A stretch of DNA of 64,000 bases from Aerococcus viridans. GTDB lineage: Bacteria; Bacillota; Bacilli; Lactobacillales; Aerococcaceae. The notes under the pieces were generated by a model. The model saw nothing but the letters and a program-made list of their open reading frames with translations, was not told the origin of the DNA and searched no databases. Below are positions 55,851 through 64,000 of this stretch, piece after piece. The DNA lies in NCBI RefSeq assembly GCF_002871935.1, contig NZ_PNHQ01000010.1:1-64000 (forward strand), given 5' to 3'. How positions within the stretch are numbered: the first letter of the stretch is position 1; each line of letters begins with the position of its first letter. Both the position numbers and the translations under genes were made by a program.

Positions 55851-56654
55851 ATGAATCGTGAAGGAATTTTAAATGCAAAGAGAATTGTTGTCAAAATTGG
55901 GACACATTCGCTTTTAAATAGCCAAAATCAAATCAATTATTACCGGATTGACCGCCTAGCCTTAGCACTTTCTACCTTAATCCAAGAAGGTAAAGAAGTC
56001 ATTCTAGTAACCTCAGGTGCAATTGGGGTCGGTTCAGTCAAAATGGGGTTAACGACTCGACCTACCGATATGGCTTCACAGCAAGCAACAGCCGCTGTTG
56101 GTCAGGTAGCTTTAATGAACTTATATAGTCGGTCTTTTAATTACTACAATCAATATATCGGTCAAATCTTATTAACGCGAGATATTATCGATTTCCCCGA
56201 CTCTTACAATAACTACAAAAATGCTATGAACGCTTTACTAGGCCAAAAAATCTTACCGATTATCAATGAAAATGATGCTGTTGCTGTAGATGAAATGGAT
56301 CACCAAACCCGTTTTGGTGATAACGACACCCTATCTGCCTTAGTTGCGTCAACTATGGATGCAGATTTATTAATTTTTCTAACAGATGTTGATGGTTTCT
56401 ATGATGATAATCCAAAACGAAATCCGGATGCTGTTAGATTTGATGTCCTTCATGAAGTGACAGATCACTTGATGGATATGGCAAAAGGCGACGTATCGGC
56501 CTTTTCAACGGGGGGAATGGAAACAAAATTAATCGCTGCAAATGAAGCTTTAAAAGATGGCCAAATGACGGTAATTATGTCATCTGAAGACCCAATGCAG
56601 ATTCTCGACCTGGTTAAAGGCCAATCTATCGGGACACTTTTCATGCCAAAATAA
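55851..56654 (+). CDS. proB: Glutamate 5-kinase
   Basis: A 267-residue amino acid kinase, first step of proline synthesis. Motifs: VVKIGTHSLLN near residue 12, VTSGAIGVGSVKMG near residue 52, INENDAVAVDEMD near 140 and FGDNDTLSALVA. It lacks the C-terminal PUA domain found in E. coli ProB, as is common in lactic acid bacteria. ATG 55851 is preferred because AAGGATG lies 8 bp upstream; the ATG at 55842 overlaps that site. proA follows. Confidence 0.93.
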   Translation: MNREGILNAKRIVVKIGTHSLLNSQNQINYYRIDRLALALSTLIQEGKEVILVTSGAIGVGSVKMGLTTRPTDMASQQATAAVGQVALMNLYSRSFNYYNQYIGQILLTRDIIDFPDSYNNYKNAMNALLGQKILPIINENDAVAVDEMDHQTRFGDNDTLSALVASTMDADLLIFLTDVDGFYDDNPKRNPDAVRFDVLHEVTDHLMDMAKGDVSAFSTGGMETKLIAANEALKDGQMTVIMSSEDPMQILDLVKGQSIGTLFMPK

Positions 56655-56746
56655 ACAAATCTAATAGCCTTTACTATAAAAAAGGGTTATAATGAATGCA
56701 AAATATGAGAAAACACTCATAATTCTAATGTAATGGAGGTACAGAC

Positions 56747-58015
56747 ATGATTGATGCACAAGGTTTAATCGCGCTTGGTAAAGCTGCAAAAGTTGCTTCA
56801 CGACAACTAGGCAAGTTATCTAGCCAACAAAAAAATACTGCCTTAGTGTCGATGGCGAAACATTTGCGCGCTAGTCAAACCGATATTTTAGCTGCCAACC
56901 AAGCAGATATTGATCATACACGAGAGGCTGGTAAACGACCTGAGAGCTTTATTGAACGTATGACTTTAACTGAAAGTCGAATTGACGACATGGCCGCCGG
57001 CTTTGAAAAGGTGGCAAACTTGCCGGATATCATTGGCCAAACTGATGAAATGTGGTTTACAGAAGATGGCATCGAAATTGGCAAGAAGCGTGTACCTCTT
57101 GGCGTTATCGGCATTATTTTTGAATCACGTCCTAATGTGACTGCAGATGCAACTGCGCTCACTTTTAAAGCTGGGAATGCAGTGATTTTACGTGGTGGTA
57201 GTGAAACCATCCAATCTAATTTAGCCATTATTAAAGCCATTAAAGCTGGTTTAGCTGAAGCGGATGTGACAACTGATGCTGTCAACTTAATTGATAATCC
57301 AGACCGTGCCTTAGCGACTCAGTTTATGCAAATGAACCAATACTTAGATGTTTTAATCCCACGTGGTGGTGCGGCATTGATTGAAAATGTTGTAAAGAAT
57401 GCAACTGTTCCAACGATCGAAACTGGTGTTGGTAATGACCACCTTTATGTTCATGAAGCGGCTGATTTAGACAAAGCTTTAGCTATTTTGAAAAATGGGA
57501 AGCTACAACGCGTTTCGGTATGTAATGCTGTAGAGAATCTGTTGGTAGATGAGAAGATTGCGGAAGCCTTTTTACCGCAAATTGTCGAAACCTTTAAAGC
57601 CGATAATGTCATTATCCATGGTGACCAAAGAACACGTGACATCTTACAAGGAAAGATAGATATACTACCAGTAAGTGAAGAAGATTATGCAACAGAATTC
57701 TTAGCCTACGAGATTGCTATAAAAGTAACTGCTAACTACGAAGAAGCGGTGGAACATATTCAAACCTATTCATCAGCGCATACTGAAGTCATTGTGACAC
57801 AAGACTACTCAGTAGCACGCCAATTCGTTGATGATATTGACGCTGCTGCAGTCGTTGTGAATGCTTCCTCTCGCTTTACTGATGGCGATAAATTTGGTTT
57901 TGGTGGAGAAATCGGTATTTCTACTCAGAAATTGCATGCCCGTGGACCTATGGGTATTGAAGCTTTAACCACCTATAAGTATGTCATATATGGCGACGGA
58001 CAAATTCGCAAGTAA
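56747..58015 (+). CDS. proA: Gamma-glutamyl phosphate reductase
   Basis: A 422-residue aldehyde-dehydrogenase-fold enzyme that reduces glutamyl-5-phosphate to the semialdehyde. Features: PLGVIGIIFESRPNVTADA near residue 118, LRGGSETIQSN near residue 145, the catalytic Cys in LQRVSVCNAVENLLVDE near residue 260 and the C-terminal FGFGGEIGISTQKLHARGP. TGGAGG precedes the ATG. It forms the proBA operon with the kinase; proC is not in the window. Confidence 0.95.
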   Translation: MIDAQGLIALGKAAKVASRQLGKLSSQQKNTALVSMAKHLRASQTDILAANQADIDHTREAGKRPESFIERMTLTESRIDDMAAGFEKVANLPDIIGQTDEMWFTEDGIEIGKKRVPLGVIGIIFESRPNVTADATALTFKAGNAVILRGGSETIQSNLAIIKAIKAGLAEADVTTDAVNLIDNPDRALATQFMQMNQYLDVLIPRGGAALIENVVKNATVPTIETGVGNDHLYVHEAADLDKALAILKNGKLQRVSVCNAVENLLVDEKIAEAFLPQIVETFKADNVIIHGDQRTRDILQGKIDILPVSEEDYATEFLAYEIAIKVTANYEEAVEHIQTYSSAHTEVIVTQDYSVARQFVDDIDAAAVVVNASSRFTDGDKFGFGGEIGISTQKLHARGPMGIEALTTYKYVIYGDGQIRK

Positions 58016-58030
58016 TAAATGTTCATTTAC

Positions 58031-58078
58031 GAGCTGTCAGCTAATGCCTCCTAGGTATTAGCTGACAGCTCTTTTTTG
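58031..58078 (+). terminator. Terminator of proBA
   Basis: GAGCTGTCAGCTAAT, loop, ATTAGCTGACAGCTC, TTTTTT: a perfect 15-bp stem. Confidence 0.92.
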
Positions 58079-58133
58079 ATTTTACTAGGTTATCGTTTAT
58101 GTTTTTTCTAAATAGAGGGTATAATTTATTTAA

Positions 58134-59387
58134 GTGAAAAGAGGTGACAAGATGCAGTTAACGAAAACGATTAAAGTGCAATTATACCCAAGTGCTAGTG
58201 ATATTGAAAAATTCGAAGAAACCCACCAACAGTTTTTAAACGCTTGTAATTTTGTTTCGACATATATCTTTGACCATGACTTTGAATTAGGTCAAACGAC
58301 TTTGCACAACGCCTTGTATCATCAGATACGTCAGGATTTTGGGCTACAATCGCAAATGGCCCAGTCCGTGATGCGTACGGTAATCGCGAGATATAAGACC
58401 GTGAAAACACAGTTTAAACAAAAACCTAAGCGTTATAAAGATATCCATACAGGTAAATATCATACGCTATATAAAGACCTTTACCATTTAACGAAACCCC
58501 TAGGGTTTAAGCAACCAGTCGCTGTGTTCGTACGCAATCGTAACTACGCTTATCATCAAGACAATACCTATTCACTAACGACCAATCAAGGACGAATTAA
58601 AGTGTCTTGTGATAAGCAAGATATCGCTTATCTTCAACAATTTAGCCAGAATGCTTACAAGTTCGGTCAAGCTGAATGACTCCGCCGTAAGGGTAAGTGG
58701 TTCTTACACGTGTCCGTAAGTAAAGTGATAGATAGCCCAGATGAAGATAATATTCAACGGATTGTAGGCATTGACCGTGGTTTAAGACAAGTACTAACTA
58801 TTGCGGATGATACAGCTCATACTACCTTCTATTCGGGTAAAAGTTTGATGAAGAAAAGACGGCATTTTAAGAAATTGCGCCAGTCCTTACAAGCGAAGAA
58901 CACCAAATCAAGTCGTAGACGCCTTAGAACAATTGAAAGACGAGAGAACCGCTGGATGAATGATGTGAACCATCAATTATCAAAGACACTCGTTGATCGA
59001 TACGGGGCCAATACCTTATTTGTGTTGGAAGATCTTACGAACGTTACTTTTAACACGACTCACCATCGTAAGCAAGATGCACGGTATGAATACCATTCTT
59101 GGCGATTCTTCGATTTTGAAGAAAAGTTAATGTACAAAGCTTTAGAAAGTGGTGCGCAAGTTTTAAAAGTATCCGCACAATTTACGTCCCAACGTTGTCC
59201 AAAATGCGAATCAATTGATAAAGCTAATCGACAACAAGATAAGCACTTGTTTACTTGTCAGAATTGTGGGTATCAATCAAATGATGACCGTGTGGCAGCT
59301 ATCAATATTCAAGAATTGGGTCACCGCTATCTGTCGAGTGAGAAAAACCCGCGGTTTGAAAAAGTTGTGCCAATACAAAATTATTAA
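58134..59387 (+). pseudogene. tnpB: RNA-guided endonuclease TnpB (IS200/IS605 family), broken by one in-frame stop
   Basis: The reading frame continues across one TGA at 58677-58679: residues before it (to ..FGQAE) and after it (LRRKGKWFLHVSVSK..) align as one TnpB of about 417 codons. The nuclease residues are all in the second part: VGIDRGLRQ, FVLEDLTN and QSNDDRVAAINI, with a CPKC..CQNC zinc ribbon. The first part has the N-terminal KTIKVQLYPS of the family. No tnpA is present. The gene itself appears inactivated; a truncated product from GTG 58710 is possible but unlikely to work alone. Confidence 0.85.
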
Positions 59388-59540
59388 ACATAAAACAATA
59401 TTCAGTAAGTGTCTACAGACCGCTTACTGATGGGGTGCCAGTCAACCATCCCTTAGTGTCTTTAAACGGTTGGAGATATTATATCGTTCGTACAACCACT
59501 ATGTTTAGGACAAACGCTCTGTCTTAACAGAGAGTAGTTG
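59388..59540 (+). ncRNA. Possible omega RNA and right end of the TnpB element
   Basis: The region after tnpB carries hairpins: TCAGTAAG/CTTACTGA, GATGG/CCATC, GGTTG/CAACC, and a terminal hairpin CTCTGT/ACAGAG near 59518-59533. TnpB elements encode their guide RNA over the 3' end and right flank, so this is the expected place. The guide end and element boundary cannot be fixed without a comparison to an empty site. Confidence 0.45.
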
Positions 59541-59582
59541 ATGGTATAATGCCTGTAATGAATCTAAAACAAGGAGTATTTC

Positions 59583-60581
59583 ATGACGAAGCGTATTTTA
59601 TTTATATTAACGGGCGGGACAATATCGGCACAAGATTCAAACCAAGGACTAGTTGCTGGTACCATCAATCAAGAACTCACAGATATTCTAGCTTCTTCAA
59701 CACTAGACTTTTCTTATGAGCTCACTAACTTATTCTCAATTGATTCGACCAATATGCAACCTGAAAATTGGTTACAAATTGCCCAAGTCATCCAAGACCA
59801 ATATAATCTTTTTGATGGCTTTATTGTCGTACATGGTACTGATACGATGGCTTACGGTGCTGCAGCGCTGTCCTACTTAATACAAAATAGTGAAAAGCCA
59901 ATAGTCTTCACCGGATCACAAGTTCCCCTATCTAAAATAGGAAATGATGGTGTAAAAAATATTTTAGACGCAGTCACTTATGCTATTTCTGATGACGCAT
60001 ATGCAGTATCCATCGTTTTCCACGGGGAAGTCTTATTGGGTACCCGGTCTCGTAAAGTTCGATCCCGTTCTTATCAAGCCTTTCAAACGATTGATTTCGC
60101 TAACCGTGCTGTTGTCCGCAGTCAAAAAGTCCTGCCGATTTTGAGGCGAGGAAATGATTTAGCCCCTGTCCAATTTTATCATCACCTCAATCCACGCGTA
60201 GGTTTAATTAAATTAACACCTGGATTACCGGCTAAAGTGATTGAAGCGTATAGTCAGATGACTGATGTCATTATCATTGAAGGTTTTGGTATAGGTGGTA
60301 TTCCTCAATTAGAACAATTAGATTATGCGGGGCAAATTCGCCTTGCAGTGAGTAGAGGAACGTATGTTATTTTAACAACACAAGTGCCCATGGAAGGGGC
60401 TGACTATGAAGTTTATGCAGTTGGTCAGTCAATTTTAGGTGAAAAACATATTATTGAAACAGCCAATATCACCAGTGAAGCTTTAGTGATGAAGGCCATG
60501 TGGGCGCTTGGAAATGCTACTGATTTTGTCCAGTTTAAAACCATGATTCAACAACCTGTTGATTATGATTATCTAAAATAA
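59583..60581 (+). CDS. ansA: L-asparaginase (type I)
   Basis: A 332-residue enzyme hydrolysing asparagine to aspartate and ammonia. The two active-site threonine motifs are LTGGTISAQDS (near residue 10) and VVHGTDTMAYGAAALSY (near residue 83), with VFTGSQVPL near residue 110. No signal peptide, hence cytoplasmic. AAGGAG precedes the ATG and an extended -10 (TGATGGTATAAT, ends at 59551) lies upstream, at the edge of the TnpB element. Confidence 0.93.
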   Translation: MTKRILFILTGGTISAQDSNQGLVAGTINQELTDILASSTLDFSYELTNLFSIDSTNMQPENWLQIAQVIQDQYNLFDGFIVVHGTDTMAYGAAALSYLIQNSEKPIVFTGSQVPLSKIGNDGVKNILDAVTYAISDDAYAVSIVFHGEVLLGTRSRKVRSRSYQAFQTIDFANRAVVRSQKVLPILRRGNDLAPVQFYHHLNPRVGLIKLTPGLPAKVIEAYSQMTDVIIIEGFGIGGIPQLEQLDYAGQIRLAVSRGTYVILTTQVPMEGADYEVYAVGQSILGEKHIIETANITSEALVMKAMWALGNATDFVQFKTMIQQPVDYDYLK

Positions 60582-60583
60582 AA

Positions 60584-60630
60584 GAATCAGCTGATCACCG
60601 ATTTAAATGGTGACCAGCTGATTTTTTGAC
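60584..60630. terminator. Bidirectional terminator between ansA and the GH3 gene
   Basis: AATCAGCTGATCACC, loop GATTTAAAT, GGTGACCAGCTGATT, TTTTT. Confidence 0.9.
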
Positions 60631-60646
60631 TCTTATAATGTAGTGA

Positions 60647-62719
60647 TTATCTTTCGTAGCTCAAACCAAATCCATAGGTGTATTTGTTTCCTTGACTATC
60701 TTCATAAGTATACGGTCGGTCCATATATAATTCTTTATCATAACCTGGTACATCATTAGGTGAAGCACAAATACCATGCTCATCAACTTCAACAGCTGCA
60801 TCATTTTTGGGTAAGGTCAAGGGTAACTTACCTGTCGGATTGAATTTACCTAAAATGATATCTAAGATGGCTTGTAAGAAGGTATCAAAACTAGCAGTCA
60901 ATCCATTAGCAAGCGGTTCAATATTTTCTAAAATGAATGGGAGATCAAAATTCACGTTAATAATCGTTTGATCAACTGCTGCTTTAATGGCTTTAATTTT
61001 ATCTAGATTGACATTTGTCTCACTATGGATTTGTAAATCAAGATAAGTTGGTGTTGCTTCAAAATATGATCCTGAGATAGGCTCAACAAATAAAATCGCT
61101 ATTTCCGCCTCATTGTAGTCGTCAACCAAATTCAATTCAGGGAATGTTTCACTGATTAGTTTCGGTAAAGCAGTATTAATTTCATCTGTATTTTGAGTGT
61201 TCCCAACTCGGCGCCGTGTTTCCATTTCTTTTTCACTATATAGTTTCGTAAATAATTCAACATATACCTTCTTACCCGCTAATTTATCAGCAGTTAAAGG
61301 CAGTACATTGTTTTCGTTTTTCAATAAGACAACTGATTTTTGATGTGCTTCATATGCAATGGCTTGTTTTTCCGGTGTATTGGTTACTGCCTTAGCATGA
61401 TTTACATCACGGTAAGGATTTTCAAATAAACCTAAATCAAATAACGGTTCTAACAGTTGACTGATCAACTGGTTTACACGCGCTTCATCAACCATACCTG
61501 ATTCAATGGCCTCTTGGAAGGCATCTACATCCGTTGTGCCAGATACTACATTTGTACCTGCCTCGATAATTTTAACTACTCGTTCAGTTAAGGATAAGTC
61601 TTCGACACCCCAAGCCATACTGCCTAACACGCCTGTATCAGAGTTTACGTAGCCCTTAAAGCCTAGTTCATCACGTAAAAGTTCCTGAATAAATTGTTTA
61701 TTATAAGCAAACGCGACATCTTCATCAAAACCACCTTTAAACGGTGCTTGCGGCGTTACAGATTTGTCTTCAGAGGGAATTGCATAGTATGGCATGATAG
61801 CAGCCGGATTATGCTTGATAGCAGCTTTAAATGGTGGTAGATGGTATTTTTCTAACGAACCCTCTGTTGGATAAACATTAAATTTACCTTCAGCATAGTG
61901 AGGATCGAAACCATTTTCCCGTGCCCCACCGCCAGGGAAGTGTTTGATCGTCATCGCAATAGATGCTTCATTTAACTGATCTCCTTGAAAAGCTGGAATA
62001 ATCACTTCAGCAATTTCAGAAATCGCATCGGGGTTCTCTCCAAAAGTGCCAGAAGTACGGAACCAACGCGGGTCAGTTGCCGTATCCACCATATACATGT
62101 ACCCTTTACGGATATTGTTCGCTAAAAACTCTTCATGACCAATTTCAGCAAATTTTTCAATGAGTGCTAGGTCATCCATTGCAGCTAGACCAAGCGTTCC
62201 CGGGAAAGTAGTAAATTCCCGAATAGATTGTTCTGCATTGAACGTGGCATCTTCATTCTCATTCTTTGAGTTTGAAATGATTGCAACTGGTATACCCAAT
62301 CGTGATGCTTCTGCTATTTCTTGGATGGTATTCGTATAAGTGGTCATATCTTCTGGCTTTGCATTCTCACGTACAATTAAATGACGTAACTGGAAATCAT
62401 TCAATAAAGTAGAAGTTGGATATTCATGTTTTGGTACTGGTACTTCATGATCTTTATCAACTTCAGAAATGACACCGTTATGGCTAGTTGGTTCACCTTT
62501 TTCAACAGAAATTCCCATTGGTTTATCTGTCAAAATAAACATACCAGCCTTCTCTCGACTATTCATACGTCCAATTAAATCTTTTGCTCGTTCAGCAGAT
62601 GGTAGACGCCAATCTTCATACGGATTTAATTTACCGTCACCATTTAAGTCTTTAAACTTTAAACCATCTATCTCAATAATGGCTTTTGATCTTGCTTGAA
62701 TTGTCTTTTGTAACATCAT
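60647..62719 (-). CDS. Glycoside hydrolase family 3 protein
   Basis: A 690-residue enzyme, probably a cytoplasmic beta-glucosidase or related glycosidase (no signal peptide). Visible: an N-terminal calcium-loop-like DLNGDGKLNPYEDWRL near residue 24, the GH3 substrate-site KHFPGGGARENGFDPH near residue 255, the nucleophile region GYVNSDTGVLGSMAWG near residue 362, and a C-terminal alpha/beta domain (KSVVLLKNENNVLPL, about 465-690). The nucleophile context SDT differs from the common SDW. CGGAGG precedes ATG-ATG. It is under a cre-controlled promoter. Confidence 0.88.
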   Translation of the reverse strand: MMLQKTIQARSKAIIEIDGLKFKDLNGDGKLNPYEDWRLPSAERAKDLIGRMNSREKAGMFILTDKPMGISVEKGEPTSHNGVISEVDKDHEVPVPKHEYPTSTLLNDFQLRHLIVRENAKPEDMTTYTNTIQEIAEASRLGIPVAIISNSKNENEDATFNAEQSIREFTTFPGTLGLAAMDDLALIEKFAEIGHEEFLANNIRKGYMYMVDTATDPRWFRTSGTFGENPDAISEIAEVIIPAFQGDQLNEASIAMTIKHFPGGGARENGFDPHYAEGKFNVYPTEGSLEKYHLPPFKAAIKHNPAAIMPYYAIPSEDKSVTPQAPFKGGFDEDVAFAYNKQFIQELLRDELGFKGYVNSDTGVLGSMAWGVEDLSLTERVVKIIEAGTNVVSGTTDVDAFQEAIESGMVDEARVNQLISQLLEPLFDLGLFENPYRDVNHAKAVTNTPEKQAIAYEAHQKSVVLLKNENNVLPLTADKLAGKKVYVELFTKLYSEKEMETRRRVGNTQNTDEINTALPKLISETFPELNLVDDYNEAEIAILFVEPISGSYFEATPTYLDLQIHSETNVNLDKIKAIKAAVDQTIINVNFDLPFILENIEPLANGLTASFDTFLQAILDIILGKFNPTGKLPLTLPKNDAAVEVDEHGICASPNDVPGYDKELYMDRPYTYEDSQGNKYTYGFGLSYER

Positions 62720-62761
62720 GAACCTCCGATTTATTAGATTGAATCATTTTGCATTTTTTGT

Positions 62762-62810
62762 TGTAAGCTCTTACACGTCGAATTATACGCCAAAAAGATA
62801 GCGGTTTCAA
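62762..62810 (-). promoter_or_regulatory. Catabolite-controlled promoter of the GH3 gene
   Basis: TTGAAA (62805-62810), 17-bp spacer, TATAAT (62782-62787). A cre site TGAAACCGCTATCT (62796-62809, 13 of 14) overlaps the -35. A second near-palindrome TGTAAGAGCTTACA (62762-62775) lies just downstream of the -10, cre-like but lacking the central CG, so probably another LacI-family operator. Both would repress in glucose or in absence of inducer. Confidence 0.7.
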
Positions 62811-62837
62811 TGATAATTTCATTCTTCTTTAAATATA

Positions 62838-62873
62838 GAAAAAGAGCTGATCTTGTTTAACCAACTCTTTTTT
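62838..62873 (-). terminator. Terminator of the PPC-domain gene
   Basis: Minus strand: AAAAAGAG, a loop with GGTT/AAC inside, CTCTTTTT. The 280-bp gap otherwise contains only the GH3 promoter and sequence I cannot assign. Confidence 0.6.
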
Positions 62874-63001
62874 AAGCTCAATTTATCTACAATATAACAT
62901 TGCAATAATTAATTATTTTGGTTTATTTCTTCACTTTAGAAATCACTATTCCAAAAGTCATTCAATCGGTCGCTTCATTTTGTCCAAGTATTTCTTGGGT
63001 C

Positions 63002-63442
63002 CTAATCAGCATATGATTTATTGAAATCAAATAAATTTAATCCTGTTTCAACTTCGTCCTTAGATCGTTCGACTTCACCAGAAATCATGTGAACAAAAAT
63101 TTCACCTGTACCCGAAATTCGTGCTTCATTCAAGTGACCACCAACTACAGCCCCATTTGCACGACCAAATGTTGCATGTAAATGACTATAGTATTCTCCA
63201 TCCATCATCGACATATTACCATTTAATGAAGTAAGCTCCAATTCTTCATGCAATTCATTTGGGCTGTATGTACGCTCTGCCACATTATATAAACTATATT
63301 TTACTTGGTCACAAGCCCCAATACCTTGAACTGTTGCCAGAGTGATATTTTCACGTTTAGCAAGTGCTGCTAACGCAGCTATGATTTCTTCGCCTCTATC
63401 TAAACGGACGACTAAAACATCGCCAAATCTTCTATAATCCAT
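63002..63442 (-). CDS. PPC (DUF296) domain protein
   Basis: A 146-residue protein that is almost entirely a PPC/DUF296 domain: RFGDVLVVRLDRGEEIIAAL at the N-terminus, LATVQGIGACDQ near residue 36, the putative metal-binding HLHATFGRANGAVVGGHL near residue 88 and the C-terminal IFVHMISGEVERSKDEVETGLNLF. Bacterial stand-alone members form trimers and have unproven roles; the eukaryotic relatives carry AT-hooks for DNA binding, which are absent here. Monocistronic. Confidence 0.88.
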   Translation of the reverse strand: MDYRRFGDVLVVRLDRGEEIIAALAALAKRENITLATVQGIGACDQVKYSLYNVAERTYSPNELHEELELTSLNGNMSMMDGEYYSHLHATFGRANGAVVGGHLNEARISGTGEIFVHMISGEVERSKDEVETGLNLFDFNKSYAD

Positions 63443-63563
63443 ATATTTACACTCCTTTACGTTCTAACTCATTTTATGTCTTCTACAACAAGGATAACAC
63501 ACCCATTTAGAAATAGCGCATTGAAAGCCCCTATAAAAGCGCATGGTCCTATTACAGAGGATT

Positions 63564-63600
63564 CAAAAAAAGAGATAGGATTGTCTCCTATCTCTTTTGA
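63564..63600 (-). terminator. Terminator of the BY-kinase gene
   Basis: AAAAAGAGATAGGA, loop TTGTC, TCCTATCTCTTTT; on the minus strand it follows the gene by 13 bp. Confidence 0.85.
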
Positions 63601-63612
63601 TATAAAATATGA

Positions 63613-64000
63613 TTAATCTGTCTCAGTTTGTCCGTATCCGTAGCCATAACCATAACCGTAGCCATAGCCTACTTTACTTGCATCTTCACCGTTATAGACA
63701 GCGCCGATCACATTTGCATTCACGACATCTAAAAGTTCTTTTGTTTTTCGAACATCATTCTTATTTGCGATACCTGAACGCACAACTACAATGACACCAT
63801 CCACACGTGTAGCAACAATTTGTGCATCTGTAACTGCTAAAATTGGTGGTGTATCAAAGATAACTAAATCAAACATCTCTTCTAACTCATCAATTAATTC
63901 AGCCATACGATTTGACCCTAATAGTTCAGATGGGTTTGGTGGAATCGGACCAGCAGCTAAAACATAAATATTTGCATCAGCTACATAGCTTACTGTATCC
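63613..64000 (-). CDS. Capsule/exopolysaccharide tyrosine autokinase, C-terminal part (cut by the window edge)
   Basis: The open frame runs off the right edge; the visible end encodes about 128 residues of a CpsD/CapB-type BY-kinase. Visible: VLAAGPIPPNPSELLGSNR, the Walker B region FDLVIFDTPPILAV, the VVVRSGIANKNDVRKTKELLD segment and a C-terminal tail GYGYGYGYGYGQTETD, where autophosphorylated tyrosines of this family reside. The Met at 63906 is internal, not the start. A polysaccharide locus probably continues to the right. Confidence 0.9.
   Translation of the reverse strand, partial: DTVSYVADANIYVLAAGPIPPNPSELLGSNRMAELIDELEEMFDLVIFDTPPILAVTDAQIVATRVDGVIVVVRSGIANKNDVRKTKELLDVVNANVIGAVYNGEDASKVGYGYGYGYGYGYGQTETD

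Noticed and set aside
58677..58679. Programmed recoding of the TGA in tnpB
   Set aside because: No selenocysteine element or slippery sequence is visible around it; a simple nonsense mutation is more likely.
63604..63680. CRISPR-like tandem repeat near the right edge
   Set aside because: The 6-bp units are in frame with the Tyr-Gly tail of the BY-kinase and have no spacers.

Overview
The window is about 39-40% GC by eye. Its gene content and order fit a low-GC Gram-positive of the order Lactobacillales: mevalonate-pathway genes, class II peptide deformylase, ThiT with a TPP riboswitch, two-lipoyl pyruvate dehydrogenase E2, PepV, a CpsD-type BY-kinase and many CcpA-like operators. An Aerococcaceae-like host is my best guess, from general gene content only. 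It looks chromosomal. No rRNA, tRNA, prophage or CRISPR array was seen.

Layout. 1-1854: a group II intron (minus strand) whose 5' end lies 3 bp past a Rho-independent terminator, the target habit of class C introns; its 3' end is at or just beyond the left edge. 1966-7074: a leftward AraC-regulated catabolic cluster with three Gfo/Idh/MocA oxidoreductases and one sugar-isomerase-like TIM barrel, substrate unknown. 7363-12602: the pdhABCD operon. 12992-18004: def, coaBC, thrC, rplY/ctc and TPP-riboswitch-controlled thiT. 18428-21341: a HesB-like protein and the convergent mvaA/mvaS pair. 21569-27711: a leftward glucuronate operon (uxuA, SDR mannonate oxidoreductase, HAD hydrolase, kdgA, kdgK, uxaC). 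It takes fructuronate to pyruvate and glyceraldehyde-3-phosphate and has an internal terminator-like hairpin. 27956-31127: a 37-codon membrane microprotein, rpiA, pepV and a TraX-like gene. 31190-34472: a polar amino acid ABC transporter, with an unusual structured element bounded by direct repeats in its 3' region.

34801-48815: a TIM-barrel protein of unknown function, an M24 peptidase, a MITE-like palindrome, alr with twin palindromic boxes, lysine-riboswitch-controlled dapA, two more AraC regulators, purB, a TPR protein, a YitT protein, an orphan amino acid ABC ATPase and a GNAT acetyltransferase. 49030-54577: trhO, then a TrpX-type ABC transporter behind a roughly 330-nt leader with a possible aromatic-rich leader peptide, long hairpins and a terminator, then lysA. 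54662-64000: a D,D-carboxypeptidase, proBA, a TnpB gene broken by one in-frame TGA, asparaginase, a GH3 glycosidase with a well-formed catabolite-repressed promoter, a PPC-domain protein and the 3' end of a BY-kinase gene with a Tyr-Gly repeat tail.

Together the genes serve central carbon metabolism (PDH, uronate and glycoside catabolism under CcpA-like sites), amino acid supply (Lys, Pro, Thr, amino acid uptake) and cell wall precursors (D-Ala, DAP, carboxypeptidase). The most promising undescribed items are the leader at 52815-53145, the direct-repeat-bounded structured element at 31250-31516, the MITE-like element at 36741-36923 and the AraC-linked oxidoreductase cluster.
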